DNA of 64,000 nt from Trichomonas vaginalis G3. Taxonomy: Eukaryota; Parabasalia; Trichomonadida; Trichomonadidae. Location: positions 12,926,082-12,990,081 of the forward strand of contig NC_067207.1 in NCBI RefSeq assembly GCF_026262505.1, in the 5' to 3' direction. This document shows, piece by piece, positions 28,532 to 37,603 of the stretch. Made by a program: the position numbers and the translations under genes. The notes beneath the pieces are model-generated. The model had not been told where the DNA came from and ran no database searches. It saw nothing but the letters and a program-made list of their open reading frames with translations. Numbering within the stretch: position 1 is the first letter of the stretch; each line of letters starts with the position of its first letter.

Positions 28532-31500
28532 ATGACTATTGCTGCATATGCGTATGAAACAAATGAAGCAAGAAGAGCACACGAATTAGTAAATGAAAAC
28601 TCAACATTAACCATTGAAGGCAATGATTTAGTCATTGACGATGGAAAAACTAAAAAAGTCATTGATTTCGATACTTTTAACACTTATGACCCATTCATTA
28701 CAACAAGCAAGGTTCCCATCATAAATGATGGAACGGTGCAATATATAAATTCAACAGTAGATGCCTCATTAGTGAAAGTACTAAATGTTCTCATTGAATT
28801 ACTAAAGAGCTTTCGATTTGACGACAACATTAAATGCTTAAAGAATTTAGTCATGAATGAGAAACAAATTCTTGGCGTTGCTGGTAGCAGTAATGATGTA
28901 CACCTTATGACATTAGAATATTATAACGAACATAAAGATGAACTGAAAGGAGAGAAGGGTGACATTGGACCTCAAGGACCACAAGGAATACAAGGACCTC
29001 AAGGCGAAAACGGTTTGGATGGTGAAGATGGAAAGGATGGAAAAACTGCTAAATCATGGATATGGGACCTTATAAATACTGGTTTAACAGCTGGTTCATA
29101 TGGAGTTCTTCAATACCAAATCGGAAAGATATGGGATGTACTTGGTGAAGAAGCTTTAGATGACGTCAAAGATGCTTTGAACTTCATTTCAAATGGTTCT
29201 GATACTATTAAAACTTTATCTGGTTGGATGCAAGAAACAAGGAGTCAAATAGATACTGTAAGACGTATAGCAAACAATGCACGTACGGGATTGGATACTT
29301 TACGAGAAGCACAAAATACACTAAAGGAAGCAAATGATATTCTTGGCTCAGTATCAGACATGCATGAAGATTGGCTTAAAGGTATTGACAAATCTTTAAA
29401 AAATCACAGTCAGTCTATTGCTGACTACAAGAAAAGTATAGATTTTTTACATAGTGCTATGGACGTACATGATGGAAGCATAAGGAACTTACTTAATGCT
29501 AACAATAACTTACCAGGAACTATTAAAGCATTTATAAAGTCCTTTGTAAAGCCTGGTGCTCTAACATTTAGGTCTTTGAGAGCAAGAGCATTGAAGTCAA
29601 GAGATGCAGAAACTCCAACAGAACCTACAGAAGGAACTGAAACAACAGAAACTCCAGAGGATCCACCAAAACCAACGGCAAATGAAATATTGTTCGAATA
29701 TTTTCCAAGATACTCTGTCCTCATTGCATACATTCAAGAAATACTTAAGAAAGCTGACTTGACTTTGGGGGATGATGAAAGTTCTGTATATCTTTCGTTC
29801 CAATTCCAAATAGCAGAACTTTTGAGACAGATATGCTTAATGTATGACAACATCTCTGATTTCACAAGATATGACGACGACCATGACCCCGAACACGGCG
29901 AAGAAGAAGTTTTACAAACATCCATTAAGACAGGAAAGGTTTTAACTCAAAGTCTCATTATTGACACCGAAGATGGCGAAGTGGACGTTCTTCAAGAGCT
30001 GAAGAAAAATACTTCTTCGGGAGGTGGTGGTAGGCATGAACTTGAAATAAATGAGATAGAAGAGAAATTAGCCGAAAAAGCAGACAAAGACCATGTTCAT
30101 TATGTAAGTTCAGATGAACAAATTATAATGGACTACCACGGATATTTAACACGAACTGAAAAAAGAGTGAAGACAAAAGATGTTAATGAAAGAAGATATA
30201 AATACATTCGTGCTGAAGGTTATGACATACGCTGTACTGTACAGTATGACACGGGTAAAGCACCAGAAGCATTTGGTTATAACAATGAAATTTATGCCTC
30301 TAGTTTCTTTGTTAACGATGTATTAGTTGAACCAAGATTTACATTGAGAATAAGTAGAAAAATAACCGTTGAAGATGCTATAAAGAATAAAGCAGAGAAA
30401 GATGAACTTGACGCAACAAACAAAGTTTTGGAATCTCATAAACATAATATCTCCGATATAAATGAACTTCAAGCTACATTAAATAGTAAAGCAGACAAGA
30501 ACCATACACATGAATCCTTCACTACTGTTAGAGCAGATGACATAATATTGAACTATAACCTCGGCTCAAGCGCACCATTAGAAAATCCAAGTACAAGCGT
30601 AAAAGATACTCTTAACAATTTAGATAACAAATGCACTAATATTGAAGGACATGTCAGAAACTTTGAAACATATGAACTACCAACGCTTTTAGATAAGAAA
30701 GCTGACAAAACTTATGTGGATGAAGAACTTGAAAAGAAAGCAAGCAGAGATGAACTTAGTTCGTATACTAGAGCAGAAGATATAGCAATAATTCAGAAAA
30801 GTATTGACAAAAAGGCTGACAAAAAACATTGGCATTATACAGTAAAAGGAGGTAAGGGAGTGCGCGTTGGTTCAGATTATTCTGAATATCTTGAAAGAAC
30901 AAATGAAACTAAAGTCATTGACGGTATAACATATACACGTTTCAACAGAACTAAGACAGGAGTACATTATGGAGTTCATAGAGAAGATATTCGTAAAAGT
31001 TTTGAATGGAATGAAGAAATATGGTCAGCAACTGCTGAAATGGATATGGGTTTAAATCCGGAGTTTTTCATTCAAATCGTTGAAGTTAAAAACTATGAAG
31101 ATATAATGGAGGACAAAGCTGACAAAACAGAGCTTCAAACATTAAAGACTGAAATACTTCAAACATTATATCCTATAGGCTCTATTTATACGTCAATGAA
31201 CTCAACAAATCCAGCAAGTGTTTTAGGTTTTGGTACTTGGGAACAGATTGTAGACAAATTCTTATACTGTGCTAACTCTTCAAAGCAAACAGGAGGTTCG
31301 AAGAAAATTACTGAAGCAAACTTACCTGCACACACTCATACAGGAACTACAAACTTTTCTGGCGACCATAGCCACTCATTAAGAGACCACCCATTATACA
31401 ACTCAGACTATGAAGCTGGCAATGAAGTTTTATCTCCATCTTATAACAATTCAGCAAAAAAGACTTTTCGACCAACTGAACCAGGAGGAAATCATGTCCA

Positions 31501-31585
31501 TACTTTCACAACAAATCCAACAGGCTCGGGTGAAGATTATATGCCACCATTTATGACTGTATTCGCATGGTACCGTCTTGAATAA
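28532..31585 (+). CDS. Collagen-like fibre with phage tail-collar C terminus
   Basis: 1017 residues, open throughout. Residues 140-170 are ten Gly-X-Y triplets (GEKGDIGPQGPQGIQGPQGE and on), followed by long helical, coiled-coil-like stretches. Several repeats of (L)xxKADKxHxH mark trimeric fibre joints. The last 120 residues carry YPIGSIYTSMNSTNP, GFGTWEQIVDKFLY, GGSKKITEANLPAHTHTG, GGNHVHTF and PPFMTVFAWYR, the pattern of tail-collar/gp12-type receptor-binding tips of bacteriophages. It should be a trimeric host-attachment spike on the virion. Such a protein is far from the usual Polinton core set and suggests acquisition from bacteriophage or a giant virus. Confidence 0.88.
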   Translation: MTIAAYAYETNEARRAHELVNENSTLTIEGNDLVIDDGKTKKVIDFDTFNTYDPFITTSKVPIINDGTVQYINSTVDASLVKVLNVLIELLKSFRFDDNIKCLKNLVMNEKQILGVAGSSNDVHLMTLEYYNEHKDELKGEKGDIGPQGPQGIQGPQGENGLDGEDGKDGKTAKSWIWDLINTGLTAGSYGVLQYQIGKIWDVLGEEALDDVKDALNFISNGSDTIKTLSGWMQETRSQIDTVRRIANNARTGLDTLREAQNTLKEANDILGSVSDMHEDWLKGIDKSLKNHSQSIADYKKSIDFLHSAMDVHDGSIRNLLNANNNLPGTIKAFIKSFVKPGALTFRSLRARALKSRDAETPTEPTEGTETTETPEDPPKPTANEILFEYFPRYSVLIAYIQEILKKADLTLGDDESSVYLSFQFQIAELLRQICLMYDNISDFTRYDDDHDPEHGEEEVLQTSIKTGKVLTQSLIIDTEDGEVDVLQELKKNTSSGGGGRHELEINEIEEKLAEKADKDHVHYVSSDEQIIMDYHGYLTRTEKRVKTKDVNERRYKYIRAEGYDIRCTVQYDTGKAPEAFGYNNEIYASSFFVNDVLVEPRFTLRISRKITVEDAIKNKAEKDELDATNKVLESHKHNISDINELQATLNSKADKNHTHESFTTVRADDIILNYNLGSSAPLENPSTSVKDTLNNLDNKCTNIEGHVRNFETYELPTLLDKKADKTYVDEELEKKASRDELSSYTRAEDIAIIQKSIDKKADKKHWHYTVKGGKGVRVGSDYSEYLERTNETKVIDGITYTRFNRTKTGVHYGVHREDIRKSFEWNEEIWSATAEMDMGLNPEFFIQIVEVKNYEDIMEDKADKTELQTLKTEILQTLYPIGSIYTSMNSTNPASVLGFGTWEQIVDKFLYCANSSKQTGGSKKITEANLPAHTHTGTTNFSGDHSHSLRDHPLYNSDYEAGNEVLSPSYNNSAKKTFRPTEPGGNHVHTFTTNPTGSGEDYMPPFMTVFAWYRLE

Positions 31586-31604
31586 AATCTTTATTTTTAC
31601 ATAA

Positions 31605-32690
31605 ATGAGTTTAAAAGAAGTATTCGAATCATCACCGTGGAGGTCATTTAAGAAGTTCAATGAAGCTGCAAAGAGTTGGGGATTTACTAACAGAGCTGAA
31701 GTTAAAAAGTTCTTTGACAAAAATGTTGTACATCAAACAAAAATAAACCCTTACGACTACTTTTTACCAATTTACTCCAACACTCCTGACGCATACCAAT
31801 TTGACACTCTCATTCAAAGCAGAAAAGGAGGACATAAACCATTCCTCATCTTCATTAATGTTAACACTCGCAAAGCATATGCATATCCAATGAGGAATAA
31901 AGGAACTCGTGAAGTGTTAAGAGTTTTACAAAAGTTTGTAGCAGAACATAGCCCAAGTACTTTAACATCAGACCAAGACAGTGCATACCTCAGCAATGAA
32001 ATCACAGATTTTCTCATTAAGCATAACATAACTCACTACACTACTGAAGACCATAACCATAACATACTCGGTATCATTAACCGCTTCATAAGAACGCTCA
32101 GAGATTTAAACCAAGAGCGAGACTTTACCGAAGAAACAATGAAACATTTTCTCGAAGTATATAATTCCTCAACGCATTCTACAACAGGACATACACCAAA
32201 TTCAATGACACAACAACAAGAAGAAAAGTATATACAAAAGAAACGAAGTCAAACACAAAATATCAGAAATTCAACACAATTTACCCTCATTCCTGGTACA
32301 AAAGTTCGTGTAGTTCTTGACGACAAACCGTTGACAAAGAAACGTTTAAGGTTAAGTCGAAATTATTATATCGTAGACTCTACGCAAGGTAATGGATATC
32401 TTATAAAAGCTGCTGACGACTCCATAGCATTTTACCCTCGTCATAAATTAGTTGAAAGTAGTAATGGCAAACTTGCTGAAACCATTGACGAAGCAAAGCG
32501 AGGAGTGGTTATTGAAATACTTGGCTATAACACAAACGATGACACTTATAAAGTAAGATATGAAGGAGGCGTTGAAGATGTTATACCATCTAAGAACTTG
32601 AGAGAGTCGAAGCCAACACATCTGGGACCATTAGAGCGGGAGTACTGGAAAGACAAAAATATGCCAGAAAGAATAAGAAAATTCTTCTAA
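31605..32690 (+). CDS. RVE-family integrase of Polinton 1 with chromo-like C terminus
   Basis: 361 residues. The catalytic core has the aspartates of YQFDTLI (D67) and TSDQDSAY (D123), followed by the helix HNILGIINRFIRTLRD that carries the third catalytic position in this family. The C-terminal part (about 300-340; GVVIEILGYNTNDDTYKVRY, then VIPSKNLR) looks like a small chromo/Tudor-type barrel that may guide insertion. It inserts the linear element into chromosomes by the retroviral-type DDE reaction. It lies between the fibre and the KilA-N cluster. Confidence 0.9.
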   Translation: MSLKEVFESSPWRSFKKFNEAAKSWGFTNRAEVKKFFDKNVVHQTKINPYDYFLPIYSNTPDAYQFDTLIQSRKGGHKPFLIFINVNTRKAYAYPMRNKGTREVLRVLQKFVAEHSPSTLTSDQDSAYLSNEITDFLIKHNITHYTTEDHNHNILGIINRFIRTLRDLNQERDFTEETMKHFLEVYNSSTHSTTGHTPNSMTQQQEEKYIQKKRSQTQNIRNSTQFTLIPGTKVRVVLDDKPLTKKRLRLSRNYYIVDSTQGNGYLIKAADDSIAFYPRHKLVESSNGKLAETIDEAKRGVVIEILGYNTNDDTYKVRYEGGVEDVIPSKNLRESKPTHLGPLEREYWKDKNMPERIRKFF

Positions 32691-32800
32691 ACTTTTTCAT
32701 TAGATGTAAATCAGACATGAACGAGAACAGTCATGATATCATTAATGGTACCATTTATTTTAACATAAATGAACAAAAATAATGAATTTCATTAGTTAGA

Positions 32801-32856
32801 AAAATAACGCTAATTTTATTTTTTTCTAATTTTTTATCTTGTATGTAAGAACAGAA
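32801..32856 (+). promoter_or_regulatory. Shared 5' leader block of KilA-N gene 1
   Basis: AATAACGCTAATTTT, a T-rich stretch with TTTCTAA, then TTTTTATCTTGTATGTAAG directly before the start. Near-identical blocks precede the next two genes (33664 and 34363). Confidence 0.7.
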
Positions 32857-33522
32857 ATGTCAGTCGAAGCAAAAACATTCACGAACAAATCTAATGGCGA
32901 AACATTCACAAAAGGCACTTATAACGGTATTGAAGTCTTACATAGAGACAAGGATGGTTACATTAATGCAACAAAGATGGCAAGAGAAGCAGGAAAGTTA
33001 AACCATTTAAACAGATTTCTCAATAGTGCTAAAATGCAGGAAATTCTTGAGTTTTGGTTGAAAGAATACGGTGGAGCCAAAAGTGGCTCGACCTCAAAAC
33101 AAGCATTTTATGAGCTTACTAAGGGTGTTATAAATGAATTCAAAGGTATTTACATACATCCTGACCTCGTTCATTTTGTTGCTGAATGGTGCTCTGTAAA
33201 GTATGCATTTTATGTCAAAGATATTATGGACTCCATAGACAAGAAAGTTCATGAGAAATTAGATGAAGAAGAACTTGAAGATACAGTAGAGAATGCTAAA
33301 CCTTTGTTCGAACAAGATGTTAGAAAAATGCGCGAAAAACAATTAGAACATGAACGTGAGATATGTTATGGTTATAGAGATTCTCCATACGAACTAGACC
33401 AATGGGAACAAGAAGATTTAAAGAGAGAATTTAGAGAATATGAACTCGCTAAGATAGCATTAGAAGCTGCAGAAAAGAAGTTAAAAGTTTGGGGTCGTTT
33501 TGTACAAAAATATTGTGAGTAA
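32857..33522 (+). CDS. KilA-N domain protein 1
   Basis: 221 residues from ATG 32857. KilA-N signatures: DGYINATKMAREAGKLNHLNRF near the N terminus and KGIYIHPDLVHFVAEWCSVKYAFYV later. KilA-N is a DNA-binding domain common in large DNA viruses and phages and usually regulatory. A Glu/Lys-rich helical C-terminal region follows (about 130-221), perhaps for dimerisation. First of three tandem genes of this kind. Confidence 0.9.
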   Translation: MSVEAKTFTNKSNGETFTKGTYNGIEVLHRDKDGYINATKMAREAGKLNHLNRFLNSAKMQEILEFWLKEYGGAKSGSTSKQAFYELTKGVINEFKGIYIHPDLVHFVAEWCSVKYAFYVKDIMDSIDKKVHEKLDEEELEDTVENAKPLFEQDVRKMREKQLEHEREICYGYRDSPYELDQWEQEDLKREFREYELAKIALEAAEKKLKVWGRFVQKYCE

Positions 33523-33663
33523 ATGAACCATTTATTTTTGTCATAAATGACCAAAAAATAATGTTTATGTTAGAATGTTAGATCTAACACGTTTTCTAAC
33601 CTCTTTTATAACATGGTCTAAAACTCTCGAAAATCATGAATTTTTGACATTTCCTTATGAAAG

Positions 33664-33719
33664 AAAAATAACGCTAATTTTTTTCTAAGAAAAATTTTTA
33701 TCTTGTATGTAAAGACAGT
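33664..33719 (+). promoter_or_regulatory. Shared 5' leader block of KilA-N gene 2
   Basis: Repeats the AATAACGCTAATTTT, TTTCTAA, TTTTTATCTTGTATGTAA order seen at 32801 and 34363, with few changes. Confidence 0.7.
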
Positions 33720-33720
33720 A

Positions 33721-34332
33721 ATGACAAACATTGAGTTTGAAACAGTTAGAAAGATTGACAATGACACCAAAGTGGTTAGAATTGGTGATTTAAACGTAAG
33801 ATACTGTAAGAAATACAACAAATATTCTTTGTCAGACATTATAACACCATCTGGAAAGAAAACAAAGGACTGGGTTAGAATTGCTTCTACTCAGAAAATT
33901 TTAACAAGAAATCCTGAGCTTATGATATCAGTAAGATTCTATGGAACTACAGCATATCTCATTGACAAAAGTCTTATACCAATAATTCTTCTATGGATTG
34001 ACCCAGTTGTTGGATATAACTTCATAACTTATGGTTCATTCGATACGGAACGTTGCAGTGAAGGCTTACTTTACATCGTTCAGAAACCGAAGGACTTCAA
34101 TACAAAGAGATATAAGATAGGAAGAACATATAATATAACTCAAAGATATGACAGTACAATCAATAGAGTCAAGGTTGTGTTCGTTAATGATATGAGAGCT
34201 GCAGAAACAGAACTACTTGAAAAGTTTGAGAAAATGTATGGTGCTCCCATGAAAGGTAAAGAAACGTTTGAAGTAGATGAGATAGATAAAGCTATAAAAT
34301 TATTTGACGAAGTTGCTGAAAAATACATGTAA
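33721..34332 (+). CDS. KilA-N-type protein 2 with GIY-YIG/T5orf172-like C terminus
   Basis: 203 residues. The N-terminal part (to about residue 100) follows the KilA-N-like pattern of its neighbours but more diverged. The C-terminal part has GLLYIVQKPKDFNTKRYKIGRT, NITQRYDSTINRVKVVFVND and E.ELLEKFEKMYGA, the layout of the T5orf172/GIY-YIG family often joined to KilA-N or Bro-N in viruses. It may cut or bind DNA. It sits between KilA-N genes 1 and 3. Confidence 0.75.
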   Translation: MTNIEFETVRKIDNDTKVVRIGDLNVRYCKKYNKYSLSDIITPSGKKTKDWVRIASTQKILTRNPELMISVRFYGTTAYLIDKSLIPIILLWIDPVVGYNFITYGSFDTERCSEGLLYIVQKPKDFNTKRYKIGRTYNITQRYDSTINRVKVVFVNDMRAAETELLEKFEKMYGAPMKGKETFEVDEIDKAIKLFDEVAEKYM

Positions 34333-34362
34333 AGCGTTTATTTTTGGTCTTTTGTGAAAGTC

Positions 34363-34417
34363 AGAAAATAACGCTAATTTTTTTCTAACAAAATTTTTAT
34401 CTTGTATGTAAGAACAG
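34363..34417 (+). promoter_or_regulatory. Shared 5' leader block of KilA-N gene 3
   Basis: Third copy of the leader block (AATAACGCTAATTTT ... TTTTTATCTTGTATGTAAG). Confidence 0.7.
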
Positions 34418-35184
34418 CAACGACAACATCAGTTATCGTTCATGAAGCCATTAATGAAGAATATGAATACATACAGTATAACAAACAACTGAGACTCATT
34501 CGTTCAGTCAAAGATGACATGTACCAAATGCAGAGTATTTTGACAACATGTTTTGCTCCAGAGAATAAAACACCAAATGAATGGTTTGAATTAAATAGCA
34601 CTCATGAACTCCTCAGTGAGTTTGAACATGTAGAACTTAAAAAGATGTACCAAGACAGACAAAACTTACCATCACATCTAAAAGGTATATATGTTCATAA
34701 GTTCCTAGTTAGTTCAATAGCAATGTGGGCTTCACCTCGTTATGCAATCTACATACTTATGCTACTTGACGAACTTTGTACAAAGCAGAGAGAAGATATG
34801 ATGAAAGAAGACAAAAGCATACAGAAAAGAATACCGCGTTCAGTACCAAAAGGAAAGGAAAAGAGTTATAAGTATATGATATATACTGAAGAGTTGGAGA
34901 AAGAAGAAGACAGAGATATGGTTATGTTGCATTTAGTGAGAAGAAACAACAAAAGCTTTTATGACTTAGCTAAGATATATAAATCTGACAGAAACTGGTT
35001 CTATCGTGAAAACTTACCGATTTCAATGACACCGAATGAGCAAATAAAGGAAATTGTCAAAAATACTCTTCCTCAAACACACTATGACATCAAAGGTTGC
35101 ACAATACTTACATTCAAAGAAGACTTAACATTACTGAAGGAAAAAATAACAGAATATTTTGACAACTTCAAAGAGGAAAAATAA
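34402..35184 (+). CDS. KilA-N domain protein 3
   Basis: Up to 260 codons; the exact start is uncertain. The pattern LPSHLKGIYVHKFLVSSIAMWASPRYAIYI matches the second half of KilA-N. The C-terminal region (about 150-260) is charged and helical with RNNKSFYDLAKIYKSDRNWFYRENLP, different from that of genes 1 and 2. The three genes look like a tandem duplication followed by exchange of C-terminal parts. Confidence 0.75.
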   Translation: MYVRTATTTSVIVHEAINEEYEYIQYNKQLRLIRSVKDDMYQMQSILTTCFAPENKTPNEWFELNSTHELLSEFEHVELKKMYQDRQNLPSHLKGIYVHKFLVSSIAMWASPRYAIYILMLLDELCTKQREDMMKEDKSIQKRIPRSVPKGKEKSYKYMIYTEELEKEEDRDMVMLHLVRRNNKSFYDLAKIYKSDRNWFYRENLPISMTPNEQIKEIVKNTLPQTHYDIKGCTILTFKEDLTLLKEKITEYFDNFKEEK

Positions 35185-35239
35185 AAAAATCTAAGCTAAT
35201 TTTATTTTTTTTATAAAATTTTATCTCATATGAAAGAAC

Positions 35240-35386
35240 ATGAATTTAGAATATTCGGAAGTCATGACAGAAGAAGAGAACGAACAACATGTAAAAGATT
35301 ATGCAAAATTTCTGAAGACATACAAAGCATTTAAACAATATCTAAATGCTTCTAAAGATTATGCAAAATTTTCTGAAGGTATATAA
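35240..35386 (+). CDS. Very small ORF after the KilA-N cluster
   Basis: 48 residues (MNLEYSEVMTEEENEQHVKD onward) with an internal repeat of DYAKF, preceded by a T-rich leader ending TTTTATCTCATATGAAAG that resembles the KilA-N leaders. It could be a short protein or the remnant of a fourth paralogue. Confidence 0.35.
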   Translation: MNLEYSEVMTEEENEQHVKDYAKFLKTYKAFKQYLNASKDYAKFSEGI

Positions 35387-35452
35387 AGCTTATGAAAAAG
35401 CGTATGAAAAGTTTATACATTGGGGAATTGTTGTAAAATATCGATATGAAGA

Positions 35453-35947
35453 CTAACCAAAAATATATTTTTGCTTAAATAACGTCAGGGTCAATTTCTT
35501 CAACCATTTCACTTCCTTCGTCAATGTCAATAGAAGCTTCTTCAACCTTTGTAAGAACTTTTGTATAACATCTTTGTTCGTTATTGTTTTCAGCGATGAA
35601 GGATTATATTTCACATTTGTTTCACCTTTCTTATATTCTTTCTGTTCAGAAAAATTCATAGCAATACTGAAGAAGTCAATGTTAGAGTTCTTTATGACAG
35701 TATAGTGTGTATCTTTGACATTCACGAAGAAACTCTTTTGTTTCAAAACTACTGCTAACTCTTGTGAAGTATAACGTTTGCGGTCAATGACGATAGCTAA
35801 TGGTCTGACATACTGACCGAACTTAGATTCTTTCACAAACTTCTTGTTAAAGATAACATTAACATTTGAAGCACCATTGAACTCATTCTTGATGGCAGTA
35901 GCGAGAGCATTGTATGAAAAGAACTTGCAATCTTGCATGTGTTTCAT
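35453..35947 (-). CDS. Unknown basic protein of Polinton 1
   Basis: 164 residues, with alpha/beta composition in the first 110 (KFFSYNALATAIKNEFNGAS, IVIDRKRYTSQELAVVLKQK) and a strongly basic end. No family recognised. It is divergent from the gene at 36036. Confidence 0.45.
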   Translation of the reverse strand: MKHMQDCKFFSYNALATAIKNEFNGASNVNVIFNKKFVKESKFGQYVRPLAIVIDRKRYTSQELAVVLKQKSFFVNVKDTHYTVIKNSNIDFFSIAMNFSEQKEYKKGETNVKYNPSSLKTITNKDVIQKFLQRLKKLLLTLTKEVKWLKKLTLTLFKQKYIFG

Positions 35948-36035
35948 TAAAATAAAAAGTTTGAAATATTTTAAAACTAACCTTAAAAAATCTAAGCTAA
36001 TTTTTTCAAAAAATATTTTTTATTTCCTACTAAAG

Positions 36036-36503
36036 ATGTATCGGAAGTTGTCTAAGTTAGAACACTCGGAAATAAAACAACTTCTTACAGAAGCTAATAT
36101 AGATGTTGCAAAGCATTACGCAACAAACAAAAAAGCACTCGCTGACATCCTCAATGACTATAATGGTGAAATAACTTATGATAGAATTCATGAGTTCATA
36201 AAGCCGCAACGCGGCGAGGACGAAGTCCATGCAAGAGCATTTCCTTTAAATGACGTTGCTATTGACTTATATCATAGACGTTCAGTACCTCATGAAGTAA
36301 GAAGAGAAATGTTTGACACAACAAATGCGAACGTTGGTCATACTCGTAAAGCTCTTTCTCATGACGTTCGTCAAGAGATGTTTGAACTTACGAACTCAAA
36401 CGTTGGTGAAACAAGAAGAGCTGTACCTCATGAAGTAAGAAGAGAAATGTATGACATAACAAATGCAAACGTTGGTGAACACGAAAGAGAGACGACACAC
36501 TGA
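36036..36503 (+). CDS. Protein with three 23-residue repeats
   Basis: 155 residues from ATG 36036. The first 80 residues are helical (MYRKLSKLEHSEIKQLLTEA). Then three repeats of exactly 69 bp start at 36288, 36357 and 36426, consensus (P/S)HEVRREMFDxTNANVGxTRRA. The repeats are charged and may form a helical hairpin stack. The function is unknown; it begins the plus-strand run that leads into the polymerase. Confidence 0.6.
   Translation: MYRKLSKLEHSEIKQLLTEANIDVAKHYATNKKALADILNDYNGEITYDRIHEFIKPQRGEDEVHARAFPLNDVAIDLYHRRSVPHEVRREMFDTTNANVGHTRKALSHDVRQEMFELTNSNVGETRRAVPHEVRREMYDITNANVGEHERETTH
36288..36490 (+). repeat. Three 69-bp in-frame coding repeats
   Basis: Period 69 bp at 36288, 36357 and 36426. 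The first and third units are more alike than either is to the second. Confidence 0.8.
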
Positions 36504-36520
36504 AACAACAGAGAAGAGAG

Positions 36521-37159
36521 ATGTTTAAAAGTGCTATAGAACAAGTTCGCAAAGCTAATGATGTCATTCGTTCCATTGACGACAAACCAAAAGAAGGTGA
36601 GAGATGGTTAAAGAAAGATGAAGAGAATAGGAAGAGAAATGTGAAGTCAGGCAATAGACTCATTGACTTTAACATCGAAGCTTTAGATGAACCAAACAGA
36701 GACTACTTACACAAACATTTCGGTAAGGTTTTCATGAGACTCTTAGAGAAAATTAAAATAAACTCACAACAGAGATGGATGGTATGTTATAAACTTGGTG
36801 GAAAGTATGAATGTTCTACGTTAAACCTCAATAATATTGGAACATTACTACATCAGCTCTTGAAGGAGAACTTTATATCAGAGATAGAAGCAAATGCTGC
36901 AGGTATTGTTGAAATGCACTATGACTTCTTCTTGACAAACATAAAGAATCTTACTGAAATAAAGATGTATGATTTAACAGAATATGAAGGCTTAACGATG
37001 TCAGATGTAAAGAAAGGCAAACCAAAAAAGAGACCATATAGAGATGAAAGCACACTGACAAATGACCAGAAAGCCATTTTGGAAGCTCTTAAGCAAACAG
37101 GAAACCCAGCACTTATAGAAAGCTTTTGGAAAGATAATGGTGAAAAGAAGTTTTTATAA
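36521..37159 (+). CDS. Unknown protein upstream of the polymerase
   Basis: 212 residues, helical with a central strand region (QQRWMVCYKLGGKYECSTLNL). Its position directly before the polymerase and its basic composition suggest a replication accessory role, for example the terminal protein that primes such polymerases. That is positional inference only; no motif supports it. Confidence 0.5.
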   Translation: MFKSAIEQVRKANDVIRSIDDKPKEGERWLKKDEENRKRNVKSGNRLIDFNIEALDEPNRDYLHKHFGKVFMRLLEKIKINSQQRWMVCYKLGGKYECSTLNLNNIGTLLHQLLKENFISEIEANAAGIVEMHYDFFLTNIKNLTEIKMYDLTEYEGLTMSDVKKGKPKKRPYRDESTLTNDQKAILEALKQTGNPALIESFWKDNGEKKFL

Positions 37160-37258
37160 GAAGAGAAGCGGTCAGTTCTGGAAGTATCTTTGCACATTAC
37201 CTATAAATCTTGAACGCTACCAATCTTCAATGAACTGAACAAAAGAACTGCAACACTT

Positions 37259-37603
37259 ATGACAGAGGACAATTGTTTCGTTTATGCTTGCATTCAGGCT
37301 GGAGTAAATGAAGAAACTCTTGACCACATGAGAGAAGTCATTCGTGTTAGAGACTTTCCTCAAAGTAAAGTACAAGAAATTTCTGACGCAACAGGTATAG
37401 CATTTAATGTTACCATTGGTTATTTCAATGACTCAAGACATAATGAAATAAAGAGATACATACCAAAAGAATGTGAAACTGTTCGAACTATTGACTTACT
37501 TCTTGTTGAAGACCACTACATGCTAAATGAAAGACTTCCAATGACAACATATTTCATTCGAAACTATATAGAAATCTCAAAGCTGTGGTGGAATGAACAT
37601 TGA
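37259..37603 (+). CDS. Polymerase-associated N-terminal domain
   Basis: 114 residues with DNCFVYACIQAGV near the start and LLLVEDHYMLNERLPMTTYFI near the end. This pattern is found ahead of the exonuclease domain in Polinton and linear-plasmid-type polymerase B proteins. Its end overlaps the start of the next frame by 11 bp. It is probably part of the polymerase module, as a separate gene or a leading domain. Confidence 0.55.
   Translation: MTEDNCFVYACIQAGVNEETLDHMREVIRVRDFPQSKVQEISDATGIAFNVTIGYFNDSRHNEIKRYIPKECETVRTIDLLLVEDHYMLNERLPMTTYFIRNYIEISKLWWNEH

Noticed and set aside
37259-37603. OTU-type cysteine protease suggested by DNCFVYACIQ
   Set aside because: The spacing and downstream HYMLNE pattern fit the N-terminal region of Polinton polymerase proteins better, and no catalytic His motif of OTU was seen.
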